64,000 nt of DNA. It comes from Aureococcus anophagefferens (Eukaryota > Sar > Pelagophyceae > Pelagomonadales > Pelagomonadaceae). Location of the stretch: contig NW_008705586.1 of assembly GCF_000186865.1 (NCBI RefSeq), positions 306,619 through 370,618 on the forward strand, given 5' to 3'. Of the stretch, positions 8,561 through 17,992 are shown piece by piece. The position numbers were made by a program, and so were the translations under genes. The notes below the pieces were generated by a model that was given only the letters and a program-made list of their open reading frames with translations, had not been told where the DNA came from and did no database searches. Each line of letters opens with the position of its first letter. Positions within the stretch are counted from its first letter, which is position 1.

Positions 8561-10156
8561 ATGAAGCGCTTCTACCTGACGATGCTCTGGCTGCTGCGCC
8601 AGAGCAACAGCGACGCGCGCGCGAGCCTCGACAGCGACTGCGCCATGCGCTTCCAGGAGATCGAGGGCGGGCTGCCCCCGGACACGTCCTACTGGGTCTA
8701 CAACCCGACGGTCGTGCGCACGGACGGGGGCAACTACCACGGCCTCGCGCGCGTCTCCCTAAGCCTCGGCGACGGCGGCGGCTGCAACGCCGCCGAGGCG
8801 TCGCGGTCCGGGACGAGCGCGGAGGACGTCGTCGCCGCCGCGGACGCGGTGCTCTACTGCCGGAAGTGGTACAGCGGCGGCCACCGGGATTTGGTGATCC
8901 AGTGGTGGGCGCCGGCGGACGATATTTGCGATGCCCGGGTCGCGAAGATTCTGGGCGAGGGCGAGGACCCGCGCCTCTACCGGGCCGCGGCCGGCGCGGC
9001 GCACCCGTTCTATTTAACGGTGCAGCGCTGGGAGCTTCTGGCCTTCGACGACGACTTCGGCGCCTTCGAGGTGACGCGGGCCATCTACCAAGCCCCCGTC
9101 ACGGCCCGCGGCGGCCCGGCGAACGGCGAGCTCTTCGACACGCGGCTCGTCATGGAGGACCGGCGGACGTGCGGGGACTACGCGGCGCACGACTGCCCCT
9201 TCGAGCTCGGCAAGGACTACAAGGCCTACTGGCTCTGGCCGCGCCTGCTCTGGGCCTGCGGCGGGTCGCCGGCGGGCGCGGGGCGGATGGGCTGGATGTT
9301 CTGGGCGTCGACGTGGAACGCGACGTCGCACCTCGACTGGCGGTTCCCGTTCTACGAGGACAAGAACTGGTCGCCGTTCCCGGACTACGCGACGTCGGGC
9401 CTCATGCTCTTCAAGTTCTCGCCGTTTATGACCTGCGCCGTCGAAACGACGGCGAAGCGCTGCGGGTCCTGCGTCCCGCGAGTCCGCGAAGGCAACGACG
9501 CGCGGACCGCGGACGCGTGCGACGGCGCGACGCGCCGGACGCTCGCGGACCTCAAGTCGCGCGGCCACCCGCCGCCGGACTACCACCGCTGCGTCATCCA
9601 CCTCAACGGCGTGCCGCTGCTGCAACCGCCGGCGGCCCTCGGCGCGCCGGACGGCGCCGGCCTCGGCGTCGCGCACACCGTGGTCCACGTGAGGTACGAC
9701 GGGAGGACGCCCGACGAGGGGCCCGTCGTCCACGCGCTCCGCGACTACGACCACTTCTTCTTCCTCGCCTCGCCCGACGGCGTATCGCGCGTGTCGCGGC
9801 CCATCCCGCTGCGCCGGAAGATCTCCCACGCGCCCTGGTTCGACTTCTGCGACCTGAGGAGGGACGTCGTCGACGACCGGACGGCGCGGAAGCGCCGCTT
9901 CGCGCACGCGTTCGGCGAGTGCGGCCGCAACGTCGCCTTCGTCTCCGGCGCCGACGCCACGCTCGACGGCGGCGTGTTGCTCTCCTACGGCGTCGGCGAC
10001 CGCGAGAGCCGCGCGGTCGCGCTGACGGGCCCGTTCGTCGCCGCGCTCTTCGACGACGCGCGGAGAAGCGACGCGCCATCTTCAACTTCAACGACAACGT
10101 CAAAATCCGAGAAGAAGAAGAAGCGGAGCCGCCTGCGGAGCGTCTTCGGGGGCTAA
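8561..10156 (+). CDS. Secretory-pathway protein, possible glycosidase-like beta-propeller
   Basis: 531 residues from the chosen ATG; an in-frame ATG at 8480 would add 27. A hydrophobic N-terminus ([14 protein letters not shown]) could be a signal anchor. The body has many Trp, Cys and Asp ([46 protein letters not shown]). The last segment resembles the conserved SYG-x-D-x-x blade seen in GH130-like and related propeller proteins of algae and fungi. The family assignment is tentative. A Lys/Ser-rich tail ([13 protein letters not shown]) ends the protein. Confidence 0.5.
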   Translation: MKRFYLTMLWLLRQSNSDARASLDSDCAMRFQEIEGGLPPDTSYWVYNPTVVRTDGGNYHGLARVSLSLGDGGGCNAAEASRSGTSAEDVVAAADAVLYCRKWYSGGHRDLVIQWWAPADDICDARVAKILGEGEDPRLYRAAAGAAHPFYLTVQRWELLAFDDDFGAFEVTRAIYQAPVTARGGPANGELFDTRLVMEDRRTCGDYAAHDCPFELGKDYKAYWLWPRLLWACGGSPAGAGRMGWMFWASTWNATSHLDWRFPFYEDKNWSPFPDYATSGLMLFKFSPFMTCAVETTAKRCGSCVPRVREGNDARTADACDGATRRTLADLKSRGHPPPDYHRCVIHLNGVPLLQPPAALGAPDGAGLGVAHTVVHVRYDGRTPDEGPVVHALRDYDHFFFLASPDGVSRVSRPIPLRRKISHAPWFDFCDLRRDVVDDRTARKRRFAHAFGECGRNVAFVSGADATLDGGVLLSYGVGDRESRAVALTGPFVAALFDDARRSDAPSSTSTTTSKSEKKKKRSRLRSVFGG

Positions 10157-10259
10157 TCGCTGGTCTTTTAAAGGGGGCTCATCCGGTTACAGGGTCGCGG
10201 CGCGCGGGGGAGGAACTTCGTGGCGGGGGATGCGGCGCTCGCGAAAAAAATTCGGGCGC

Positions 10260-13241
10260 TCACAGGATGCGCTCGTGGCGCGCCGGCACGCGATTCAAGA
10301 CGTTGGCCACCCGGCCCGGGTAGTCGTTGATGGGCTGGGCCGGGTCGAGGCACGGCGGATACATCGCGACCAAGTAGGGAAACGTGAAGAAGCCCTTGTA
10401 GAACGCCGGCGGCGGGACGAAGGCCACGGGCACGAAGACGCACATGAAGAAGGCAAACGTCAAAAACCCCGTGATGCGCTCGTCGCCCCAGGTGAAGATG
10501 CCGACGCCCTGCTCGAGCACCGTCGCGCACTCGTTGAAGACGTACTCGACCATCACCAACGTCTCGACGAAGTCCGAGTACTGGCGCTTGAAGGACGTGA
10601 GCGGGTCGAGCTCGTCGTACTCGTCGGGCTCGACCTCCGACTCCGTCAGCGTCTGGAGCGTCGCGTCGCGGTCCCGCGACGGCTCGTGGGCCTTGACGAA
10701 GGAGCCCTTGGACAGCTCCAGGTCGACGCCGATGGAGTCGAGCTGCGTCTTCCGGCGGCACGAGAAGTTCCGCGCGGTCGAGTAGAAGAAGCCGCAGAAG
10801 ATGAAGGTCCAGATCCACTTCGGGTAGTAGATGAGCCAGAGCATGACCGTCGCGACGATGGCCGTGCGGCTGTGGGGCCGCCAGTGGTAGATCTCGAACG
10901 TCTCCGTCGCGACGTTGCCGTAGATCATCATGACGTCCTTGAGGCGCATGGCCGCGACCTTCATCTTGCGCAGGTCCGCGGAGAGGGACTTGCCCCAGTC
11001 GTGGGTCGCCTCGCTGTTGTCGACGCCCCAGGAGTGCGTGTCGCTCTTGAGCACGTCCTCGCCGACGGCCTTGGCTATCGGCGGGTCCGCCTTCGCGAGC
11101 GCGCGCGTGACCTCCCGGTCGTGGGCCTGGCGCAGCCAGAGCTCGTGCTTGCCCGGCAGGGGCCGCCAGTAGTGCGTGTTGAAGCGCACGGGGCCCAGGT
11201 ACTGCAAGAGGAGGAACCACTGCGACTTCGTCGTCATGCAGATGGACACGTCGACGTCGCCGATGACGCGCGCGTTCGACCCCTTGTCCGTGCCCACGAT
11301 CAGCGGCGCCTTCTTGCGGTACTCGAAGCCCGTCGACGCCAGGGACGCCGCGCGCACCTTGACCTTGCCCAGGGGCGCGTGCTTGTTCGCGCCGTCGTAG
11401 AACGCGATCGTGAGCATGTTGAAGGGGTCGACGACGCCGAGCTGGACCTCGCCGCCGCCCCAGTCGAACTTGGCGTAGCCGTCCTTCGTGTCCTCCTTGC
11501 GCTGCCGCGGGTCCAGCGTCGCCCAGTGGGGCGAGATGCGCAGCACCGCGTAGGGGTCGCAGCGGTCTCCCACGGCGCCGAACGCGCCCTTGCGCTTGCC
11601 GCCGGCCATGGCGTCCTTGAGGATGTCGCTCTCCAGGACGCCCTTCTTCTTGAACGTCGCCTCGCCCAGTTTCACCGTGATCTGCGCGATGGAGTCGTTG
11701 TCGCGGTGGAAGTAGCCCTCGTCGATCCACGCGCGGACCTTCAGGTCGCCGACGACCTCGCCCGCCGTCGACTTGGCGCCGCCTAAACCCCAGCGGGACT
11801 TGGACTTGTTCTGGACGACGGCGGCGCGCCGCGACGACTCGCGCTTCTGGGGCTTGGCGTCCTCGTCGTCCGAGCCCGGCGCGCCGGACCCGGCGCGCTT
11901 CCGCTGGACGGCCGCGGTGGGCGAGTGGAGCGCGTCGTTGACCTCGTCGGCCTTGTCGCTGATCTTCTTGCGGGCGTTGAGCTGGAGCCACTTCGTGTGG
12001 GCGATCGTCGCGTTCTCGCAGAGGCCCTTGCCCGGGTTGTACGCGAGCCGGAACTCCTTCACCGCGTCCTCCTCCTCGTCGCCCGCCTTCTTCGACGGCT
12101 CCGGCAGCTTGCCCGGCGCCTCCAGCACCAAGGGGATGTCGATCTGCCCCAGAATCTCGTCCTCGCCCAGCCCCAGGTCCGACATGAGCGGCGCGTTGCG
12201 GATGCGGAGCGTGAGCGGCTCCTTGCAGTAGGGCTGCGTCAGCAGCATGGAGAAGTCCTCGACCATCCAGCCGTCCTCGTCGAGCTCCGTGCGGCCCCGC
12301 GACGGCGCGACGACGCGGTCGCCGAGGCAGAGCTCGACGTAGGGCCGCGCGGAGTAGTCCAGATCGTGGAGCCACCGGCAGTCGAGCGTCTGGACGCGGA
12401 GCACGGCCGTGTGGCACTCCGTGTAGCGCACGCAGCGCGGCCCCTTCTTGCGGTCCTTCCGCGGCGCGTCGCCCTCGCCGAGACCCGTCTTGAAGGGGTC
12501 GGACACCGGCGGCAGGTCCACCAGCCCGCCCATGACCGTCGTCCCGTGGCCGCGCGTCTCCTCAAAGTCCGCCGCGCAGAGCATGGTCTTCGCCGTGTCC
12601 CGGAACCAGTCGCCGGGCGCCTTGCGCTTCGTGCCCAGGAACGCCGCCTTGGCGTCGGCGTCGTTGCGGTTCCCGCGCCACATCGCGACCTCCAGGGTCT
12701 CCTCCGCGTCCTCCGCGGTGACGATGGTCTTCATCTTCCGCTCGACGTCGTTGCCCAGCGCCATGATGGAGCTCACGTCCATGCCCTCGGCGTTCGGCCC
12801 GTCGGCCAGGGCCGTGGTCGCCGGGACGAGCGCCAGCAGCCGCGGCGCCTTCTCCGACTCGCTGCTCGTCGGCAGCTCCGCGAGCGCCGCATCGTCCAGG
12901 GCGACGCTGCACTGGCCGAGCTCGACCTCGAAGACGCCCCCGACGTCGACGACCTTGAAGTCCACGCTCCGGCCCGCCCGCACGTTGTCGTAGGGGAACA
13001 TGACGAGGTGGTCCCACTGCGGGCTGCTCGCGTGCTCGCAGACGCCCGTCGCGCCCTCCAGCCGCCCGCTCGTCACCTGGCAGAGGCAGCTCGGGTCCCG
13101 CGTCGTCGGCGTCATCTTGTACTCCTCGATGGCCTTGAACGTCGACTTGAGGTCGCCGTCCTGCACGCTCAGGCCCCGCGCGCGCATGATGCGCACGAAG
13201 ACGCAGGCGCCGCTGTCGGCGCTCTCCTCGCGCTTGCTCAT
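10260..13241 (-). CDS. Multiple C2-domain and transmembrane protein, MCTP-like
   Basis: 993 residues. At least three C2 modules are visible: near the N-terminus (VFVRIMRARGLSVQDGD), at about 275-380 (LRVQTLDCRWLHDLDYSARPYVEL ... GEDEILGQIDIPL), and at about 490-640 (LKVRAWIDEG ... DPYAVLRISPHWATL). The C-terminal third has the MCTP/PRT_C pattern, with hydrophobic hairpins at about 790-825 (IVATVMLWLIYYPKWIWTFIFCGFFY) and 920-965. MCTPs sit in the ER and tether it to the plasma membrane through Ca2+- or lipid-binding C2 domains. The ATG at 13241 is used; the longer frame to 13382 adds unrelated basic sequence. Confidence 0.75.
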   Translation of the reverse strand: MSKREESADSGACVFVRIMRARGLSVQDGDLKSTFKAIEEYKMTPTTRDPSCLCQVTSGRLEGATGVCEHASSPQWDHLVMFPYDNVRAGRSVDFKVVDVGGVFEVELGQCSVALDDAALAELPTSSESEKAPRLLALVPATTALADGPNAEGMDVSSIMALGNDVERKMKTIVTAEDAEETLEVAMWRGNRNDADAKAAFLGTKRKAPGDWFRDTAKTMLCAADFEETRGHGTTVMGGLVDLPPVSDPFKTGLGEGDAPRKDRKKGPRCVRYTECHTAVLRVQTLDCRWLHDLDYSARPYVELCLGDRVVAPSRGRTELDEDGWMVEDFSMLLTQPYCKEPLTLRIRNAPLMSDLGLGEDEILGQIDIPLVLEAPGKLPEPSKKAGDEEEDAVKEFRLAYNPGKGLCENATIAHTKWLQLNARKKISDKADEVNDALHSPTAAVQRKRAGSGAPGSDDEDAKPQKRESSRRAAVVQNKSKSRWGLGGAKSTAGEVVGDLKVRAWIDEGYFHRDNDSIAQITVKLGEATFKKKGVLESDILKDAMAGGKRKGAFGAVGDRCDPYAVLRISPHWATLDPRQRKEDTKDGYAKFDWGGGEVQLGVVDPFNMLTIAFYDGANKHAPLGKVKVRAASLASTGFEYRKKAPLIVGTDKGSNARVIGDVDVSICMTTKSQWFLLLQYLGPVRFNTHYWRPLPGKHELWLRQAHDREVTRALAKADPPIAKAVGEDVLKSDTHSWGVDNSEATHDWGKSLSADLRKMKVAAMRLKDVMMIYGNVATETFEIYHWRPHSRTAIVATVMLWLIYYPKWIWTFIFCGFFYSTARNFSCRRKTQLDSIGVDLELSKGSFVKAHEPSRDRDATLQTLTESEVEPDEYDELDPLTSFKRQYSDFVETLVMVEYVFNECATVLEQGVGIFTWGDERITGFLTFAFFMCVFVPVAFVPPPAFYKGFFTFPYLVAMYPPCLDPAQPINDYPGRVANVLNRVPARHERIL

Positions 13242-13579
13242 GGTTGTTTTTGTTGGTTTCCTTTTACGACCGCGCGCCGCCGATGCCGCCGCCTCGACTC
13301 CTAGGCCGTCCGGCCCATGAGTGCTCGGGTGGTGGCAAGGAAGCTTGGGGCCGCACAAGCTGCCCGCGTCGATGGTGGCCATCCAGCCTCGTCATTGAAG
13401 TTTGCACGCGAAGGCATCGCTGATCAAAGCTGCCACAGCAGCTCGGACGCCTAGGAGGCCTCCTGCCGCCGCACACCCCGCCGCGCGCGACGTTTCGACC
13501 AGGTGCGCTCCGCCTCGTGCGCGCGCGCGACGACCGCGTGCGCACCGTTCACCGGTTCAGGCCGCGCGCACGCTCCACC
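13242..13579. promoter_or_regulatory. Divergent interval, C2 protein and microprotein genes
   Basis: 338 bases between two divergent starts. It has no supported coding frame and includes a stretch of lower GC around 13240-13260 and 13390-13440. It must hold both promoters. Confidence 0.35.
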
Positions 13580-13857
13580 ATGGCCATCGAGGACCTGTCG
13601 ACGACGACGATCTTCATGATGATCTTCGGCCTGGTGCGTGCGCGCGCGCGCGCCGGGACCGCCTCCGGGGACGCCGCTCCGCGCGCGCGCGCCGCCGCCG
13701 CCGCGCGCGACGCGCAAAAAAGACGACGGCGCCGCGCGCGCGCGCGGAGCGGCCGCGCGGCCGCGATTCGGGGCGGCCGGCGCAGGTCCTGCTCTCCTTC
13801 GGCGGCGGCGCGCTCGCGGCCTACATCTACGACGAGGACAGGAAGAAGGACAAGTAG
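13580..13857 (+). CDS. 41-residue single-pass membrane microprotein, one intron
   Basis: Exon 1 (13580-13633) encodes MAIEDLSTTTIFMMIFGL. A 152-base intron (13634-13785) starts gtgcgtgcg and ends cggcgcag. Exon 2 (13786-13857) encodes VLLSFGGGALAAYIYDEDRKKDK. Splicing is phase 0. The joined protein has a short acidic head, one hydrophobic span with small residues (FGGGALAAY) and a charged cytosolic-type tail. The intron is almost pure GC with purine-pyrimidine runs, while exon 2 has ordinary codon use. Size and topology recall small subunits of membrane complexes such as OST4 or photosystem/cytochrome small subunits, but I do not recognise a specific family. The unspliced frame makes only Arg/Ala junk. 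Confidence 0.55.
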
Positions 13858-13971
13858 CGCTCTTTCGAGGCGGCGCTCGTCGGAGGCGGCGCTCGCGCGG
13901 CGGCCCCGCGCGCTCCGGGCGAGGCAAAAAAAATAAATTTACATACTATACAGAAAAATTCGGTCGATGCG

Positions 13972-15057
13972 TCAGTCGGCGACGACGGGGGGCGCCTGGT
14001 GGCCGGCCTTGGTCAGCCTCCGGAAGAGGGACCCCCACTTGGAGGAGTTCCAGGCGCCGGGCTCCGCGGCGCCGCCGCCGAGGACCGTGGCCTTGAGGCC
14101 CGTGTCGCCGTCGGCGAGCTTCGCCGCGTCGAGGTCGCCGTCGTCGTTGGCCCAGTTCGCCCAGGGCAGGTGGGCCTCGACGGCGGCCTTGTCGAAGGGG
14201 TACTGCGCGGCGAGCGCGTTGACGACGTCCGCGCGTTTGACGACGTCGCCGCGCGCGAGGACGGCGACCCACTGGGCCGGCGCGAACTCGAGGGGCGGCA
14301 TGACGCGCTCCCGCGCGAAGCCGCGCCGGCAGGAGGGGCACCGGCGCCCCTGGAGCTGCCGCGCGCAGTGCGCGTGGAGCACGTGCGTGCAACTCCGTCG
14401 GCGCCGGCCGTCGGACAGGTAGCAGACCGGCGACCGCCAGAGCTCCTCGAGGCACACGGGGCAGACGTCGCCGCCGTTGTCGTCGTCCTCGGCGGCGTCG
14501 GCCTCGAGGAGCAGGTGCGGCGGCAGCGCGCCGTGCTGGCGCGGGAGCGGCGACGCGGAGCCGAGCTCCGCGGCCAGCAGGCGCACGGACGACGTCGACC
14601 GCTCGGCCTCCTGGCAGACGTCGACGACGGCGGCGACGAAGGCCTCCGCGCTCGTCCGCCGGTGCCGCGGCGGGCTCGGCTTCGGGAGCCCCCGGTCCGA
14701 CTCCTTCGCCGGCCGCGGCTTCAGGAGCAGCCTGCGGCCGTCGGCGAGGGAGATGCGGACGCCGCCCTTGGACGGCTTGGCCTCGGCGCCGCGCAGGTCC
14801 AGCGCGTCGAGGCCGTCCGCGAGGGCCGCGGCCGCGGCGCCGTCGGTCCGATCGTCCTCGTAGAACGCCAGCCGCTGCCGCGAGCGGCTCAGCACGCCCG
14901 TGCGCGCCTTCCAGCGCGGCACGAGCAGCCAGGGGTTCGCCAGCGACACGAGCACGGGCGCCGTGCAGCTCGCGCGCTCCGGGGAAGGCAGGCTGAGCTC
15001 GACGACCTCCCCGGCGTCCGGGACCTCGTACATCTGGCCGGCCACGCTGCCCCCCAT
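13972..15057 (-). CDS. RING-finger protein, putative E3 ubiquitin ligase
   Basis: 361 residues. A C3HC4-type RING lies in the second half: CPVC, then C and H in CTHVLHAHC, then CPSC (CPVCLEELWRSPVC ... CPSCRRGFARE). RING domains recruit E2 enzymes for ubiquitin transfer. The N-terminal 190 residues have a segment of alternating hydrophobic residues (VLVSLANPWLLVPRWKARTGVL) but no recognised domain. After the RING, an acidic segment (NWANDDGDLDAAKLADGDTG) resembles a degenerate EF-hand loop. The start is the first ATG after the divergent gap. Confidence 0.7.
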   Translation of the reverse strand: MGGSVAGQMYEVPDAGEVVELSLPSPERASCTAPVLVSLANPWLLVPRWKARTGVLSRSRQRLAFYEDDRTDGAAAAALADGLDALDLRGAEAKPSKGGVRISLADGRRLLLKPRPAKESDRGLPKPSPPRHRRTSAEAFVAAVVDVCQEAERSTSSVRLLAAELGSASPLPRQHGALPPHLLLEADAAEDDDNGGDVCPVCLEELWRSPVCYLSDGRRRRSCTHVLHAHCARQLQGRRCPSCRRGFARERVMPPLEFAPAQWVAVLARGDVVKRADVVNALAAQYPFDKAAVEAHLPWANWANDDGDLDAAKLADGDTGLKATVLGGGAAEPGAWNSSKWGSLFRRLTKAGHQAPPVVAD

Positions 15058-15313
15058 GGTTCGCGGACGCGGTGTCGACGGTGCGAGCTCTGGCGCGGTC
15101 GCCGGCGGTCGCGTTTTCGGTCGGCTGCACGCGCGCTGTGGGGGCGCGCAGCGTCCGCGTGAGAAAATTTATGCTGGGAGAGCGACAAACGGATGTCGGG
15201 CGGGCGGGCTGCCGGAATACAGCTGTAGGCTTCTGATATTACCCCTTCAAGGTTGTCGTGGAAGTTTGTGCGGCGTGACGGGCAGCGTCGATGGGCCGCG
15301 AAAAGCGGACCGC

Positions 15314-16801
15314 ATGACGTCGCTGCGCCTCCTCCTGCTGGCAACGTCGGCCGTCGCCATCAAGCTGCGCCTCCTCCACGACGAGTGCGTGAGCGTCGCC
15401 GGCGAGGCGGCCATCGCCGTCCTGTTCCACTTCGAGTACGACCCGCAGACGGAGCTCGCCGACGTGCGGCGCATCCGGCGCGCGTGCTGCGCCGCGGACC
15501 TCGCGCTCGGCGAGGCCGTCCGGTGCGCGGACCTCGCGTCGGCGCAGCGCGCGCTCGCGAAGCGCGGCGAGGCCGCGGCGCGGGCGGGGTTCGCGCACCT
15601 CTACGACGGCGACGACGACGGCGTCTTCCTCGTCTCGAAGACGAACGCCGTGAACGCGAGCCTGTGGCTCGCGGACGACGCGGGCGCGCGGCTCACGGAG
15701 GTCGCGCGCCTCGACGCGCCCTGCGACGTCGACGTCGCCGCGCCGAACCGGCCGCTCGCGATGGCCGTCCCGTTCGAGGGCCTCGAGGCCACGCAGGCCT
15801 GGCTCGAGGCGACGCTGAAGCGCAACGTCGTCGACGCGCCCGGGCCCGTCTACGACGACGAGGAGGTCATCAAGATCGCGGCCGTGGCGAACCCGTTCCT
15901 CGAGTGGGCGCTCCGGCGCGGCGACGCCGCGAGCTACGCCGCGCGGTGGGCGGACCACTACGGCGGCCTCGGCAGGGCGATCGTCTACCGCGCCGAGGAC
16001 CTGGGCGACCTCCCGAACGTGCGCCACTTCATCCGCAAGACCGCGAGCCAGACGGGCCGCGGCGTCGTCGACGCGGCGACGTTCGCCGCGCCGCCGGTCG
16101 TCGACCGCGTCCTGGACTCGCGGCGCGTGCTGCGGGTCTGGCGCGACGGCGAACTGCGCGTCCTCGACAAGGACAGCGGCGCCCCCGTCGTCGCCGCGAC
16201 CGCGCGCGAGATCAAGGCGCTCGCGGCCGCGCTGCCGCCGGCGCTCACGGCGACCTTCGCGTACCTCCCCTGGTACTTCGTGCACGTGCCCAAGACCGGC
16301 GGCAAGTACGTCCGCGACCTCCTGCGGCGCTGCGCGCCCCTGGTCAACTACGGCCACCACTCCGCGGCGCGGGGCGCGGAGCACTTTCTGACGCTGCGGG
16401 AGCCCGCGGACCGCTTCGAGTCGATGCTGACGATGCGGCTCGCGGAGCGGAAGCCCCGGCTCGACTGGCCCGGCGACCGCGTCGACTTCGACGACGCGAA
16501 ACGCGCGCCCCTCGACGCGACGCTCGCCGCGTTCGCGGACGAGGACCTGCTGAACTTCGCGCCGTTCCGGACCTTCGGATTCTACGCGAGCGACAAGTCG
16601 ACGATCCTCTGCCGGCCGGGCGACGCGTTCGCGTTTCTCGACGCCTTCGGGGTCGTCGACCGCGACCCGGCCTGCGCCGCGGCGCCGCCGGCGCCGGCCA
16701 AGGCCGCGCGCGCGCAGGGCCGCTTCTCCGAGGCGTCGCGGGACCGCATCCGCCGCGTCTTCGCGGACGACACGAGCCTGTGGCGACGCGCCTGCGCGTA
16801 A
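15314..16801 (+). CDS. Sulfotransferase-like protein with N-terminal extra domain
   Basis: 495 residues. A signal peptide (MTSLRLLLLATSAVAIK) indicates the secretory pathway. The C-terminal third has the membrane-type sulfotransferase motifs: the 5'-phosphosulfate-binding loop FVHVPKTGGKYVRDLL near residue 321, and the 3'-phosphate motif LREPADRFESM near 360, both for PAPS binding. These resemble Golgi carbohydrate sulfotransferases (family 2). The first 280 residues form a separate unassigned region with paired cysteines (RACCAADLA), perhaps thioredoxin-like. The stop is only 4 bases from the stop of the convergent gene. Confidence 0.65.
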   Translation: MTSLRLLLLATSAVAIKLRLLHDECVSVAGEAAIAVLFHFEYDPQTELADVRRIRRACCAADLALGEAVRCADLASAQRALAKRGEAAARAGFAHLYDGDDDGVFLVSKTNAVNASLWLADDAGARLTEVARLDAPCDVDVAAPNRPLAMAVPFEGLEATQAWLEATLKRNVVDAPGPVYDDEEVIKIAAVANPFLEWALRRGDAASYAARWADHYGGLGRAIVYRAEDLGDLPNVRHFIRKTASQTGRGVVDAATFAAPPVVDRVLDSRRVLRVWRDGELRVLDKDSGAPVVAATAREIKALAAALPPALTATFAYLPWYFVHVPKTGGKYVRDLLRRCAPLVNYGHHSAARGAEHFLTLREPADRFESMLTMRLAERKPRLDWPGDRVDFDDAKRAPLDATLAAFADEDLLNFAPFRTFGFYASDKSTILCRPGDAFAFLDAFGVVDRDPACAAAPPAPAKAARAQGRFSEASRDRIRRVFADDTSLWRRACA

Positions 16802-16805
16802 ACTC

Positions 16806-17672
16806 TTACTTTTTCGCGTCGCGGCGGAGCGCGGCGATGGCGGCGATGAGGTGCTCGACCTCGGACTTGGCCGCGTCGACGGTCCAGCTCCCGCCGAAGG
16901 GGTCCGCGAGGTCGTCGACGAAGGACGAGATCAGGCTGAAGCAGCAGGCCAAAGTGGCGAACAAGACCGCCTCGAATCGCGGCGCGCCCAGGTCAACGAG
17001 CAAGAACCCGCCGAGCAGGACCCAGGAGATGACCGTGCAGGCATAGATCTGGATCGGCGGCAGCTCCGAGTAGAGCGCGCTCTTCCGCTCGCAGCGCGCC
17101 ATGGACGCCCGGCGGTAGGCCTCCCCGCCCTGGCGGACGAGCTCCGGCGACCGCCGCTCGGTCGACGCCTCGAGCTCGTCGACGACGCCGAGCAGCTTCG
17201 CCAGATCGTCCTGGTCGTTGGCGTCGAATGAGTCGTCCGCGGACGTGAAGCCCGTCGCCAGGAGCGCCGCCGCGTGGCCGTCGAGCACGTCGAGGCTCGA
17301 GCCCAGGGGGAACTTGGCGTGGCGCCGCGCCGTCGCGCCGCACGTTTCGACGAGCTCGCGCAGCGAGAACGCCTCGATGAACAGCTTGTCCTGGATCGTG
17401 CCCTGGCGGTCGAAGTAGTAGCTGTAGATCTGCCCGAGGATGACGGAATAGATCAGGCCCAGCAGCGTCGCGAAGGGGCCGAAGGCCTCGGAGGAGTTGG
17501 TCCGCGAGATGCCCAGGGTGTCGACCATCAGGGAATTGAGAACATCGCTTCCTAGCACGTAGGTGAGGTACGAGACGACGCCGACGCCCGTGAGCCACGC
17601 GAGGCGCTTGACTCTGACACCTTTTAGCGCGTACCACTCCGAGAGGACCAGTTTCGGCGCCGGCAGTTCCAC
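16806..17672 (-). CDS. Bestrophin-like (DUF4239-type) membrane protein
   Basis: 288 residues. Four hydrophobic segments are visible: WLTGVGVVSYLTYVLGSDV, FATLLGLIYSVILGQIYSYYF, YACTVISWVLLGGFLLVDL and AVLFATLACCFSLISSFVDDL. The end LADPFGGSWTVD fits the conserved DPF-G-x-W/Y signature of DUF4239, a bestrophin-like family found in bacteria, plants and algae. A channel role is assumed from the family name only. No targeting peptide precedes the first helix. Confidence 0.65.
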   Translation of the reverse strand: MELPAPKLVLSEWYALKGVRVKRLAWLTGVGVVSYLTYVLGSDVLNSLMVDTLGISRTNSSEAFGPFATLLGLIYSVILGQIYSYYFDRQGTIQDKLFIEAFSLRELVETCGATARRHAKFPLGSSLDVLDGHAAALLATGFTSADDSFDANDQDDLAKLLGVVDELEASTERRSPELVRQGGEAYRRASMARCERKSALYSELPPIQIYACTVISWVLLGGFLLVDLGAPRFEAVLFATLACCFSLISSFVDDLADPFGGSWTVDAAKSEVEHLIAAIAALRRDAKK

Positions 17673-17992
17673 GGGCTCGCCAAAGGTCTCGCGCGTCGAC
17701 GCCTACCAAGTGCGACGGGGTCGTATTTCTTCACATCTTCAGGTGGAATTCACGCGAAAAACACTCCTGTCGCTCGACGCTGGTCGACGCCGCCGCGCGG
17801 ACGTCTGCACGGAGCTGCGAGCGACGCGGGAATGCGAAGCCTTCGACGTGGCCGATGAGGAGGACGAGAGAGAAGCAGGCTCCGAACACACCCATCGTCT
17901 CCGGGCAGCTTGCGACACCATCGAGGAAAGTTTTGGGTGTCGCGTGGTTGCCTTTTGGGGCAGCTCATCGATGGTGTACCGCTGAATCCGCC
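17673..17992. promoter_or_regulatory. Divergent interval, bestrophin-like and GT90 genes
   Basis: 320 bases of lower GC than the flanking genes. The frames crossing it lack domain content, so the upstream extension of the GT90 frame (from 17855) is not taken as coding. It presumably holds both promoters. Confidence 0.35.
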
